Assembly: GCA_024196135.1 (NCBI GenBank)
Contig: JAMQCK010000117.1
Coordinates: 1 to 60,575, forward strand
Reading direction: 5' to 3'
Length of the DNA: 60,575 bases
Source: Pleurotus ostreatus/Saccharomyces cerevisiae fusant
Taxonomy: Eukaryota > Opisthokonta
Position 1 is the stretch's first letter; every line of letters begins with the position of its first letter. The notes below the pieces were generated by a model, which saw only the letters and a list, made by a program, of their open reading frames with translations, ran no database searches and was not told where the DNA came from. Position numbers and translations under genes: made by a program. This document shows positions 21,819 to 31,478 of this stretch, one piece after another.

Positions 21819-24308
21819 ATGCATTCCATTACCTTGATTGATCGAGTTGCCATGGATGGCACCTCCCCTCGCGCGCTTTTCGGGGGCGGCGACAGCCCTT
21901 GCATCACCTTTCCCAACTCAGACGACGACGCAGATTACCAGCGACTAGACGTATGCCGAAGGGAGCTTGAGCAGTGGAAGGCCAGAGCTCTAGAAGCAGA
22001 AGCACGACTTGCGGCTGTTGCTGCGGTATTCGGCCATACCTCGAGTACCGATACAGCACCTTCCACCCCAACGCCTGTTTCCTCCAAGGACTACTTGCCA
22101 GCTGTCAGGCCCTCGGAGGATAAGGGATCTGCTGAACGGCCACGCGATGAGCGCAAACATGCGAAGCCGGGCCCGTTGAGTCGATCGAAGCGGTACGTCT
22201 GCCTCATCCTTCGTCTCTGCTGCTCTGACTGCCGATCTTAGACCAGCAGCAACCCCACTCCCTACCCCCTCATCTAGTACGACAACAGCACGCTCTGCGT
22301 CGACTGCAAGCGAACCGTGTTCAGCTCCCTCGGCCTCGCAAAAGGATCCTGCTCTCGCGAATGCCAACGCGACTACCACTTTGTCCGCTCCCACTGTCCC
22401 CGCACCTACCCCGATCACCTCCTCCGCAGTTCCTGCGACCTCTACACCCGCCATTCCTGCCCTCGCCACCTCTCGCCGCTCTACTCGCCTCAACGGCCGG
22501 AAGGTCAAAGTCGAAGACTTCTCCGATGACGACGAGGACAGCGCGATTGTCCGCCGCAAGCGCCCGCGACTCGTCATGGATTGCGTGCTGGTGCCGGAGA
22601 CGGGCAAGTCGCGGGAGAGTACGGCGCGGTCGTCGACCCCGAGCAGGTCCGCTTCGCGAAAGAAGAACGTGAAGGTGGAATCACCTCGGAAGGCGCGTGT
22701 TGCGGGCGCTCCTTTGCCTGCTACAGGAGAGGCCTCCAAACGATCGGCTGAGGCGTCTACTTCTGCTTTTACAAATCGATCACTTCCAACATCTGCGCCG
22801 CGCCAGCCTAGAAACTCTGACCCAAGCCACGTCCCAGACGCGAAAGCTCTCAATGCGCATCCAAAGTCGGCCACCTTGCTTTCCGGGCCTGACAGGAAGC
22901 CCGAAAAGCTGAAGCTGAGAGTCCCTGCCCGGTCGAAGTCCGTCTTGGTGGGTCCGGCGGTTGAAACGCACGCGACGAGCGCTGCCGGCGCGAGGAACAT
23001 CTTGCATTCAAGCAGTGCCGAAGGCTCGGGGAGCAATGTAGACGCAAAGGCGGTCACAGAATTGAAGGAAGCTATTGAATCACAATCTGCTGCGGTCCCA
23101 CCTGCACGAGCAAAGTCGATGTTCCCTGACATCAGCGCCGTGAAGCCTACGCCTTCCGCGCTGGCTAGTCAGCAGCGCCACATGCGCACCCCGTCGGCGT
23201 CAAAGCCCACCACACAGCCAGGGACTTCCCGCGCTACAGACGGCGATAAATCTGCGACACAACCCCAGGCGCCCGTCGCCTCGACCTCCAAGCTCGACGC
23301 GCCAACTCAGGCTCTCAACGTTCATGTCCCGCTCCCCAACCTCCTATTCGCCTCACCCTCGCACCTTGTGCCTGAATCCTATGCGAACGTCCCGTCCGTC
23401 TCCCGCCGCTTCCTTCTCCATCTCTACGGCTGCAACGAGAACTCGCTCCTCGCCTTTCTCCACCCCAAGCCCTACACCAACTCTCGGCTGCATACGCAGA
23501 GCTCCAAATCTACCTATGGTCCCAGCTATACCGCCCATCCCTCCCGCCTCCCCGTCGCCTTCGCCAACCTCAATATGAACCCGCACCTACCAGACCGCCC
23601 AGGTCGTCCGGGGATCCTACTCACGCGGCGGGAGGACGTTCTCTTTACAGTGCCGACGGCGCTGTTTGTGTGCCGAGGGGTGAACGAGTGGCAGTACGTG
23701 GGGGACTATGTTTCGAAGCGGGTGCGCCCGGTGACGAAGGAGGAGTTCTGTGCGATGGGGTACGAGGTCCAACGCACCTGGGCTCGCAGTATCTGCTCCA
23801 AGAAGAAGCCTCAGTGCTGGGGAGACATGCGCGCGATCGTGTTCGGTGGGAACGCCCAACCTCGCAAGGACAGATTTGCGGAGGATGAGATGCTTTTGGC
23901 GTTGAGAGCGGGGAGGACCGTAAGTCATACTCTCAATTCGCTTGAGCACGACGCTGATCACCGACCATTTACCTCCAGCACCTCGACGTCCTGCTCTTCG
24001 AGTGCAAGCGATACATGCACGACATCGCGCAGGATATCCTGAACTGGTGGGACAGGCGCGAGGAGCTGCATGCATTGTATACGCAAGCGTCCGGCGGGCA
24101 AACACGGGCCGTCAAGTCCTCAAAGAGTGCCGCAAAGGCCAAGGCTGCGTCCCATGTGGTGACCGACAACCCAGACGATCGCCAGAGTCCCCCATGCGAG
24201 CCTTGCAAGCCGAGAACCCCGTCGAAGAGGGCGCGCAAGCACATCTCGATGGCCGGATTTGATGCGGACGACGAGGATGAGGATGAGGACTACCGTCCTG
24301 ACGACTGA
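21819..24308 (+). CDS. DUF6697 domain-containing protein, probably nuclear
   Basis: Three exons (21819-22192, 22242-23919, 23979-24308) give about 793 aa from the ATG at 21819, or 782 aa from the ATG at 21852. The N-terminal ~50 residues include a short coiled-coil-like helix (RRELEQWKARALEAEARLAA). A long disordered Ser/Ala/Pro region follows, with basic patches such as RRSTRLNGRKVKVEDFSDDD and IVRRKRPRL (candidate nuclear signals). The folded part at residues ~500-690 includes PGRPGILLTRREDVLF, EWQYVGDYVSKRVRPVTKEE and FECKRYMHDIAQDILNWWD, which fits DUF6697. The tail is PCKPRTPSKR-like, then acidic and ends DYRPDD. A decayed copy of this 3' end sits at about 29.56-29.87 kb. Function of the family is unknown. 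Confidence 0.85.
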
Positions 24309-24880
24309 TTGGCCTGCGTATGGCTTTTGTTTTCTTTCATCTTGCTCTTTGTTGTCAAGTACATCGATCTTCTTGGCCTATCCTTGATCCATCTTTCTTG
24401 TTCTCCCAGCCTTTGCGTGATTAGGACGGGGGCTGGCGAGCGGCAACGGCGACTTTCGACGCTTGACGTCAGTAATATCGGTTAATTGAGATCGCAAACT
24501 TATGGCATGCCTCGTACTGTGGTTGCCGTCGACTGGCCAGGGTATGACAGTGCGATGAGTTGAACGATGTGCAGCTACCACCATGAGCTTTCTTCCATAA
24601 TGACGATCATTTCCTCGCGCAGGACAGGCGTGAATGGTATCGCGGGGTCGCGGTGCGACGACTGACCATATGCAGCGCACTAAGCCAGAGATCTCTGAGT
24701 CACGGCGAGTGCTACGCCATCACAGAGCTTTCATTGTTAAAGCTCTGGCGATAGACAGTCAACAGATGACGCCGTAAGCGCAGAGATGCCCGCTGACGCT
24801 TGGCAGAGATACTGCGCCGTCGACTACCCACGACTTCCCGTATCATTTTGGCCAGCTTACATTAAATCGTGCGCAGAACA
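24309..24880. other. 3' flank of the DUF6697 gene
   Basis: 3' UTR and spacer leading to array B. The first ~100 bp are related to sequence after the partial gene copy at 29.79 kb (shared pieces such as CATCTTCTTGG-like blocks). No gene seen. Confidence 0.4.
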
Positions 24881-25013
24881 GTCGAACAATGCGCGGAGGC
24901 CAGGCTGGTCACATGATGGCCACGCGGTTTGTTCCCCTTATGGTGACTGATAGCAGACTCCGAGCGGAGTTTGAACAGCGCGCCATACATAAGCGGTGCA
25001 TGTTTGCATTTTG
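24881..25013 (+). promoter_or_regulatory. Conserved upstream region of copy B1
   Basis: Contains GATGGCCACGCGG, TTTGTTCCCCTTATGGTGA, GAGCGGAGTTTGAACA and the TATA-like CATACATAAG at 24984-24993, 20 nt before the ATG at 25014. It matches the A1 upstream region closely and the A2 and B2 regions in its core. Confidence 0.5.
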
Positions 25014-27340
25014 ATGGGCGCCCTCTCTTGTCTCCTACCCTCATCATCCCACTCTCACCTGCCTCAGGTCCGCCACCAACACACCGCCCTCGACACCGAC
25101 GCCGACGCCGACGAGCTTGCAAGTGCCGTCAATGCTCTCCCGGGCTCGCCCAATGCGACCACCGGGCAGCCCAATGGTACGCCACTCAAGTAGCATCACT
25201 TGTCGTCGTTCCTGACGTTCACTACAGGTCTCGTCGTGATGAAGAAAGCCCCAGGCTCGCAGTGGCTTGCAAGTGCCCGCAATATCTCCCGAGGACGCCC
25301 AATGCCACTGCATACGGGCTCTTCAATGGTGCGCCACCCGCGTCTTGCGCATGTATTTACCACTCACCTTCATTGTCAGACTACCTCAACATCATCCACT
25401 CGACCTCGCGATGCTTCGCAAGTGCATCAATGTCTTCAAGTCGAGCGGGCCCAATACCACGGCGATCGGGCTCCTCAATGGTACGCCACTCGATACGCGT
25501 ACGTGCACTTGTTGCTTACCTTCATCACCAGATCTCTTCAAGTATTCGAAAAATGCCCGCTCGGACTAACGATGCGTATCAAGTGCATCAATATCCTCGC
25601 GAGTGCGCCCAATGCCACTGCGCCCGGGTAGCTCAATGGTACGCTATGCGACTGGCGTGTATGTGCGCTTCGTTGATCATCGTCGCTAGATCCTCTTGGC
25701 ATTATATCATGGACCTCGCGATGCGACGCAAGTGCATCAATATATCTTCGGGCCTATTCGACCCCAGCAGCCCAATGGTACGCCGCTCGATCGTTCAAAG
25801 TACTCACGTCACTGACCTGATCTACCAGAGCACCTCAAGAGCAAGCTCCTCGACCTCTTGCAACTAAAGATGCTACGCAAGAGCGTCAATGCCTCTGGGA
25901 GCTCGCCCAATGCCGCGCACACGGGCAGCTTAAAGGTGCGTAACTCGACAGTCCTGCATATTCCCGTTGCTGATCTTCATGTTCAGACACCCTCGACAAC
26001 GTCTCTCTAACCTCACGACGCCATGCAAGCGCTTCAATGTATCGCGAACTCGCCCAATGGCGTGGTGGTAGGGCAGCGCAACGGTACGCTCCTTGACCAT
26101 TGAACGTGCTCGCGTCACTGACTTTATAACCAGATCTCGTCGACGTCTAGTCTCAAGTTCCCGCCGCTGCGATGCCACCCCAACGCGGCAATGACCTCCG
26201 AGCTTACCCAATGGCGTGGGATACCGGGTAGCTCAATGGTACGTCGCTACCAATATCGCATGCGCTCTTTGCTAATTGCCAGTGCCAGATGACTTCGTCA
26301 TCCCTTCTCGGATAGTCCGACGCCTCAAGTCCTCGCCGCCAAGTGGCAATGAGACTAAGCTCCGCGCAATGGTCCCAAGTTCGACATCGATTCTCAAGAC
26401 GCGAATGCGAATAGCTCGATTAGGACCGGCGTCTGTCCAATGGTGTTTCCCGCGCGGCGACGCAATGAGGCTCGCAGGCCAATGAGGAAGTCCCGCCGAA
26501 GGAGCAGCGCCCAATTCGCAATGTCCCATTCCACAAGAAGGCGCCGCGACAATGGATCGGTGGCAGATGTCTGCGCGGGAACCGAAGGTGCGTGCGTGGA
26601 TTAGTATTGACAATGATCCGCGTTCTCACATTGTCTCCAGAGCCATCAACAGGAGTGAACTACTAGAAGAATCGCAAATCTACTCGTCGACTCTGCTTTT
26701 ACATTGGTATGCTTTCGCCCGGCAGCTCGTAGGCTGACGATTCTCTCCCCAGAGCATTTTCATTGGGCTCTACCTTCGGGTGTTGTCCTATGCCTGGATG
26801 CCTGGATGCTCCAGCAGGCAGCCGCTTCGGCGGCTCGTCTCGCAGTCACTTCGGTGACCGAACCCACTGCTGCTTCGGCGACGGTGGTCAATTTTTTCCC
26901 TCCCATCTCCTTCTGGAGATGCTCTAGTTATAGTGTCTCTCTGCGCTGGTTGTCGGGCATATGGGTGCTAGGGGAAGGATGTGGTGTAGGGTGGGGTGTA
27001 TCTCATGTAGTGATCATTGCGTGGCATGTATGGGACAATAAACGGCACCTTTACGGGTCGGTTTATTCGATCTCGCGTCACTGGAACTCGATGCGTGCGA
27101 ACTTGTTAGTGGTACGCGCCGTATCACCACCTTTTTGAAGGGACTCGGTGCTACAGTTCCAATTGAGATGTCGACCGCAGACTCGTACCTTGACGATTAC
27201 CAGTACTGCGCCGTCCCCAACTTGAAGCAATCTGAAGGCTTGTGCAACATACTTAGGTGATTTCCTTGGCGACAAGATCGTCCATTAGTCTTGCCAGAGA
27301 CATTGTTTTACCGACGACGCTGGGAAACCTGTGTCCCTCG
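25014..27340 (+). pseudogene. Copy B1 of the unrecognised tandem exon-intron repeat gene
   Basis: ATG at 25014. Exon 1 (25014-25176, 163 nt, ends in phase 1) encodes MGALSCLLPSSSHSHLP, then DADADELASAVNALPGSPN. Intron-like segments lie at 25177-25227, 25329-25379, 25481-25531, 25639-25689, 25778-25828 and 25936-25986 (each exactly 51 nt), then 26084-26133 and 26239-26288 (50 nt). They have GTACG or GTGCG donors, CTGAC or CTYAC branch-like motifs and CAG or TAG ends. The intervening exons are 101, 101, 107, 88, 107, 97 and 105 nt, mostly not multiples of three, and stops arise on splicing. The tail at 26289-27280 includes SPPSGNETKLRAMV, a further intron-like GTGCGTGCG...CAG near 26588-26640, and VVNFFPPISFWRC. 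The family is not recognised. Confidence 0.55.
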
Positions 27341-27496
27341 AGGCTTTCAAAAGTCAATATCCACAGTCAGTGACGACAAGCAAGGAGTCCAGGCCGGTCT
27401 CGTGACAGCCACGCGGCTTCCTCCCCTTATGGTAAGTGCTAGCAGAGCGGAGTTTGAATCGCGCGCAATACATAAGCGGTGCGTGGCGGCGATTTG
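27341..27496 (+). promoter_or_regulatory. Conserved upstream region of copy B2
   Basis: It has GTCAGTGACGACAAGCAAGG, GCCACGCGG, CCCCTTATGGT, AGAGCGGAGTTTGAA and the TATA-like ATACATAAG at about 27468-27476, followed by the ATG at 27497. The order of blocks equals that of B1, A1 and A2. Confidence 0.45.
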
Positions 27497-29400
27497 ATGG
27501 GCACCCTCCCTTGTCTCTTACCCTCACCATCCCCCTCTCATGCCGACAACCTGCCCTCGACACCGACACCGACACCGACGAGCTCACAAGCGCCGTCAAT
27601 GCTCTCCCGGGCTTGCCCAAATGGTACGCCGCTCGGCTGTCCCGCATGCCCTCTTCGCTGACCTTTTTCGCCAGAATTTCAAGTCAAAGACGATGATTTC
27701 GCTCACCCTGACGATGCGTGGCAAGTGCGTCAATGCCCTCTCGAGCTGGCCCAATGCCACAGCAGCCGGGCGCCTGAATGGTGCGCCAGACGACAGTCGC
27801 ACATGTCCTCGCCGCTGACCTGCGGCTTTAGATCTCGTTTACTTTCCAATCTCCTCCGGTCCAGGCGCCATGCAAGAGCGTCAATGCGCACGCAAGAGCG
27901 TAGATGTCCTCACGAGCCCGCCCAATGGCGCCGAGACCGGGTAGCTCAATGGTGCGCCGCCATCGTCATCTCTTGCGATCTCTGCTGACCGCCACTGCCA
28001 GATCTGTACAACATCGCCTCTCGAGCGATTCAAAGCATCAAGTCGTAGCCCGCAAGTGGCTCATGACCTTCAAGCCCTCTCGGCGCGTTGCATGTGCATC
28101 AATGTATCCATGGCTGTGCCCAATCCGGTGGGAGTCGGGCCTTCAAAGGTGCGCCATCTTACATTCCCTCGTCTCTCGCCGTTGACCGTCGGCGCCAGAT
28201 CTCGCCAACGGTTAATTTGCGCCGTCGTCAAGGCCACGATGCCACACAAGGGCATCAATGCCACTGCGAGCTCGCCCAATGCTGCGGCAACCGGGCAGCT
28301 CAATGGTGCGTCGTCACCGCCTTTATGTGGGCATGCCACTGGTTGCATCCGTTAGACTTTCCCGACACCGCCTCTCGGAAGACACGACGCCTTAAGCCCA
28401 GCCGCCAAGTGGCAATGAGGTCCCTTCATTGATGTCCTGCTGTCTCGTCGCTCACCGGCCATTGCATGGCCATCTGACGCACCGAAAAGGAAGGTTCGCC
28501 CGTCGCCACTGAAGGTCGACAGGTGTGTTTACCTCGTCTTTCTCCTCTCAGAAGGTTTTTGAACCCACTTTAGGCATGACGGTCCTACGCTCGATGTCAA
28601 TTATCCGGACGATAGGACGCACACCAAGATCAAGGCCCGACGCCGTCCGATAGTATCTCTCCCGCGTGGCGACGCAATGAGGCCGGCAGGCCAATGCTTT
28701 TCGTCCTCGACAAAATTTGCCCGTCGCCCCTTCGTTGAAAGGCCAGCGCCCAAATTGCAATGTACCATCGCCCAACGTTCAAACACAAGTCGCCGCGGCA
28801 ATCGGCAATGCATCAAGCTAGTCGAGAGGAGGTAGCATTACATAGGGCAGAGTACCCAATAGGAACTTGGCGGCCGTAGACGCCAGCACGGGGAACACAA
28901 GGTGCGAGTGTCCATTATCTGACTCTTCTTTGCACTCTTACATTGTCTCCAGGACGACCAACGGCGGTGAACCACAAAGCGATTCACTGCTCACTCAACG
29001 ATCTCCAAGCGACCCCGGTGCGCGTTCGCGCGGCAGCTCGTAGGTTGACGATTCTCTCCCCAGCTTTACCTTCGGGCAATCCCCCCGCTGAGATACATCT
29101 GTGCTTCAGCAGACAGTCACTTCGGTGGCTTGACCACACTAGCGCCTCGGCGGCGGTGGATAATTTTTTCCTTCCCATTTCCTTCTGGAAAAGCTTACCT
29201 ATATATTCTATTTCTGTACTGGCTGTCGCGTCTGTGGATTTAGGCGAGGATGCAAGCATGGGGTGGAATGTAGCTCATGTACTGCGTGCTTTATGGCATG
29301 GGAGGGCCAATACATGGACCTTTGCGGGTCAGGGTCAGACTCGTGGTGTTCGAACTCGATGCGTGATGTGACGGTCATGTGCGTGTTGAACTTGAATTTG
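27497..29400 (+). pseudogene. Copy B2 of the unrecognised tandem exon-intron repeat gene (3' end truncated)
   Basis: ATG at 27497. Exon 1 (27497-27623, 127 nt, ends in phase 1) begins MGTLPCLLPSPSPSH but has lost part of the Asp-rich stretch. Intron-like segments: 27624-27674 (51), 27781-27831 (51), 27952-28001 (50), 28149-28198 (50) and 28306-28355 (50). The tail includes KRKVRPSPLKVDR near 28485-28520 and the shared block VDNFFLPISFWKSL near 29155-29200. The final tail module present in A1 and B1 (QCAVSNL-like) is missing. Instead, after an unassigned ~150-bp stretch, sequence related to the DUF6697 gene's 3' end begins at about 29.56 kb. Frame is not maintained on splicing. Confidence 0.5.
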
Positions 29401-29559
29401 TGGCGGCGTGGGCGTCGACGGTCGTCTTCCTCTCACGAGTCTCACGCCGACGGAACACCGCACGCGTACGCTCGCCTACGAAGCAGACTGAATGACAATA
29501 GCAGCTGTTGCCAGCCCGACCTTCTTCAACCGAATGGCGAAGGCAGAAGGTCAGAGGAA

Positions 29560-29870
29560 GGGAGGTTGCGCAAGCGTCCGGCGGGCAAACGCTCGCCGTC
29601 AAGCCGACCAAGAGCACCGCAAAGCCCAAGACCGCATCGCCCTTTGCACCCAACACCCCCGGCGAGTCACATAGTCCCTCAGATGAATCATGCAAGCCTA
29701 GGACTCCGTCGAAGAGGGAACACAGGCGCATCTCAATGGCCGGTTTTGACGCCGACAAGATTGACGATGGGGACTACCGTCCCGATGATTGATTACGAAG
29801 CGCGGCATTTTCCTTGCTTTTCTCTGTACAGTACGTCCATCTTCTTGGTTTATACCTGATCTATGCTCTC
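29560..29870 (+). pseudogene. Partial copy of the DUF6697 gene 3' end
   Basis: The frame ending at 29792 encodes QASGGQTLAVKPTKSTAKPK, then SCKPRTPSKR, ISMAGFDAD and finally DYRPDD. This is a diverged copy of the last ~85 residues of the DUF6697 protein (which has QASGGQTRAVKSSKSAAKAK and the same ending at 24308). Resemblance continues into the 3' flank (CATCTTCTTGG). The rest of the gene is absent, so it is a fragment. Its position immediately beyond array B suggests the duplication accompanied insertion or expansion of the array. Confidence 0.8.
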
Positions 29871-31478
29871 CGCGCGTTTTGTGGCAACGTACCAGTGACG
29901 GCAAACGCCGACGATTCTCCCATGCCAACCTGTACTCGGACTGTCCGGGTTCGTGCCTCCTTGAAAGATACTTTGCGTAAGTGACACTGTCACTAATGCG
30001 GAAATGGGATATCACCGTGTGGGTGCTCTCACCGCAGAGTCTCGAACACATCTTCCGTCGCAATGATCCTTGGGCGCTCGATGCGAACGTTTCAGCGATG
30101 GTGGCCACCGTCAGGACCAGGACTCTAGGTAAGCTGTCCACGACCTGTTGGTCTATGAGCGCCACTGACCCTCCTTTTAGTTACTTCAACTACCACTTTG
30201 TATCAATGCTCCCTAGACCTGACCGACTGTCGGTCTGAAGGGGCGTTCAGCTTTATGAGCTATCCATATGGGCGCTCGGCGCGCTGATTAGCGTTACGCG
30301 CTCTTGATGATCCAGTTGATCCCTCGCGATGGAAGCCACATCCTCCGTATATCCGCGCTACAATCGTAGACGGAGGTGCCTGTCGCAAGGATCGCACATA
30401 GTGCTTCTCCGGATGAGGACATGGAGAGTACACAGCTGCACCGCGCTTCCAAAGTTTGGTGAAAAATCGCATTTGTAATTGCCCCGCGCTGTCTCCGAGG
30501 CTCGGACCAGCTGCCCCAGCAACATCTGAGCAGCATTTTGTCTGAGGCCGCCGCACAGATGTTGCGTTTCCAAGGCCGCGCCACCGACTTTGCTCGAGTT
30601 CCCACCGTGGAACGTTCCCGAACCTGTCCCGGACGCTGCCCGGCACGACGGCGGCACGCAACACGCGGCCTACACGTGATGGGCGCCACGCGACGGCGGA
30701 AAAACGGCGCCTTTCGTGGGAGTTGGGATTCGCGTTTTGCTCTTGACCCCCATCTTCCTCAGCGCGGTGGTTGCAGACTCTGCGCAGGTGAGTGCCCGCT
30801 TTCGAATCCCCGTCTTCTGCTCATCGTGTCCCTCCAGAGTCGTGGCGTCGTCAAGTGCGATTGAGAGTTGGGGAGGGGAGGCTGGGATGATGAGGTGAGT
30901 CGACGATTGGTCCTTCACCACTGTTTGCTGACTTGCTCCTGCAGATGCCATTCAGGTTCGATGAGAGGAAGGGGAGGACGGGCTGGGGGCAGCCGCCGTC
31001 ATGGATGCCGCTGTCCTCTGACAGCGTTGCAGCCCGTGTGTTGCGCGGTTGCTATGATGACGTGGCAAGTGGAAACGGCGGGAGGGCGGGCGCGCGTCGG
31101 GCAGCGCCCGTGGGTATTTGCAGTAGATACATGGATATTCAGTAGAATAGTTGCAATATACATTATTCCTATCTAACTATGTGTGCACGGAGCAAAGGAC
31201 GAGGAGCAGCAGCAGGCAGAGCGCAGACGCAGGCAGGCAGGCTGAATCTATGCCGGACGAAGCTCCGACATGACGTCATTTGCAAATGTTTTGGCGGATC
31301 GTTTCCAAGTTCTCGTCAAAACGGGCACTTCCAAAAAATCCTCGTGTCTCCCTACCGTAGAGAACTTCGGCGATCTGCTCAAATGTTTTGAGACCGGCTC
31401 TTTCCCGGACTTTTTGATCGAACCCGTGCAGCCGTGTATATAACCATCCCGACATCCTCATAGACGCCAAACGCTGCG
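29871..31478. other. No confident gene
   Basis: Short frames on both strands. A plus-strand frame at 30716 (MGVGIRVLLLTPIFLSAVVA) looks like a signal peptide and is followed by plausible short introns near 30788-30837 and 30895-30944, but the joined frame ends almost at once. I do not call a gene. Confidence 0.35.

Noticed and set aside
21990..23132. 380-codon minus-strand frame
   Set aside because: It is antisense to the low-complexity region of the DUF6697 gene.
25014..26288. Ankyrin-type repeat protein
   Set aside because: Unit length (~33 aa, one per exon) is suggestive, but the TPLHxAA and GADVN motifs are absent in every frame.
30664..31145. Small secreted protein gene starting with a signal-peptide-like sequence
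   Set aside because: Splicing at the best GT/AG sites leads to a stop within about 10 codons.
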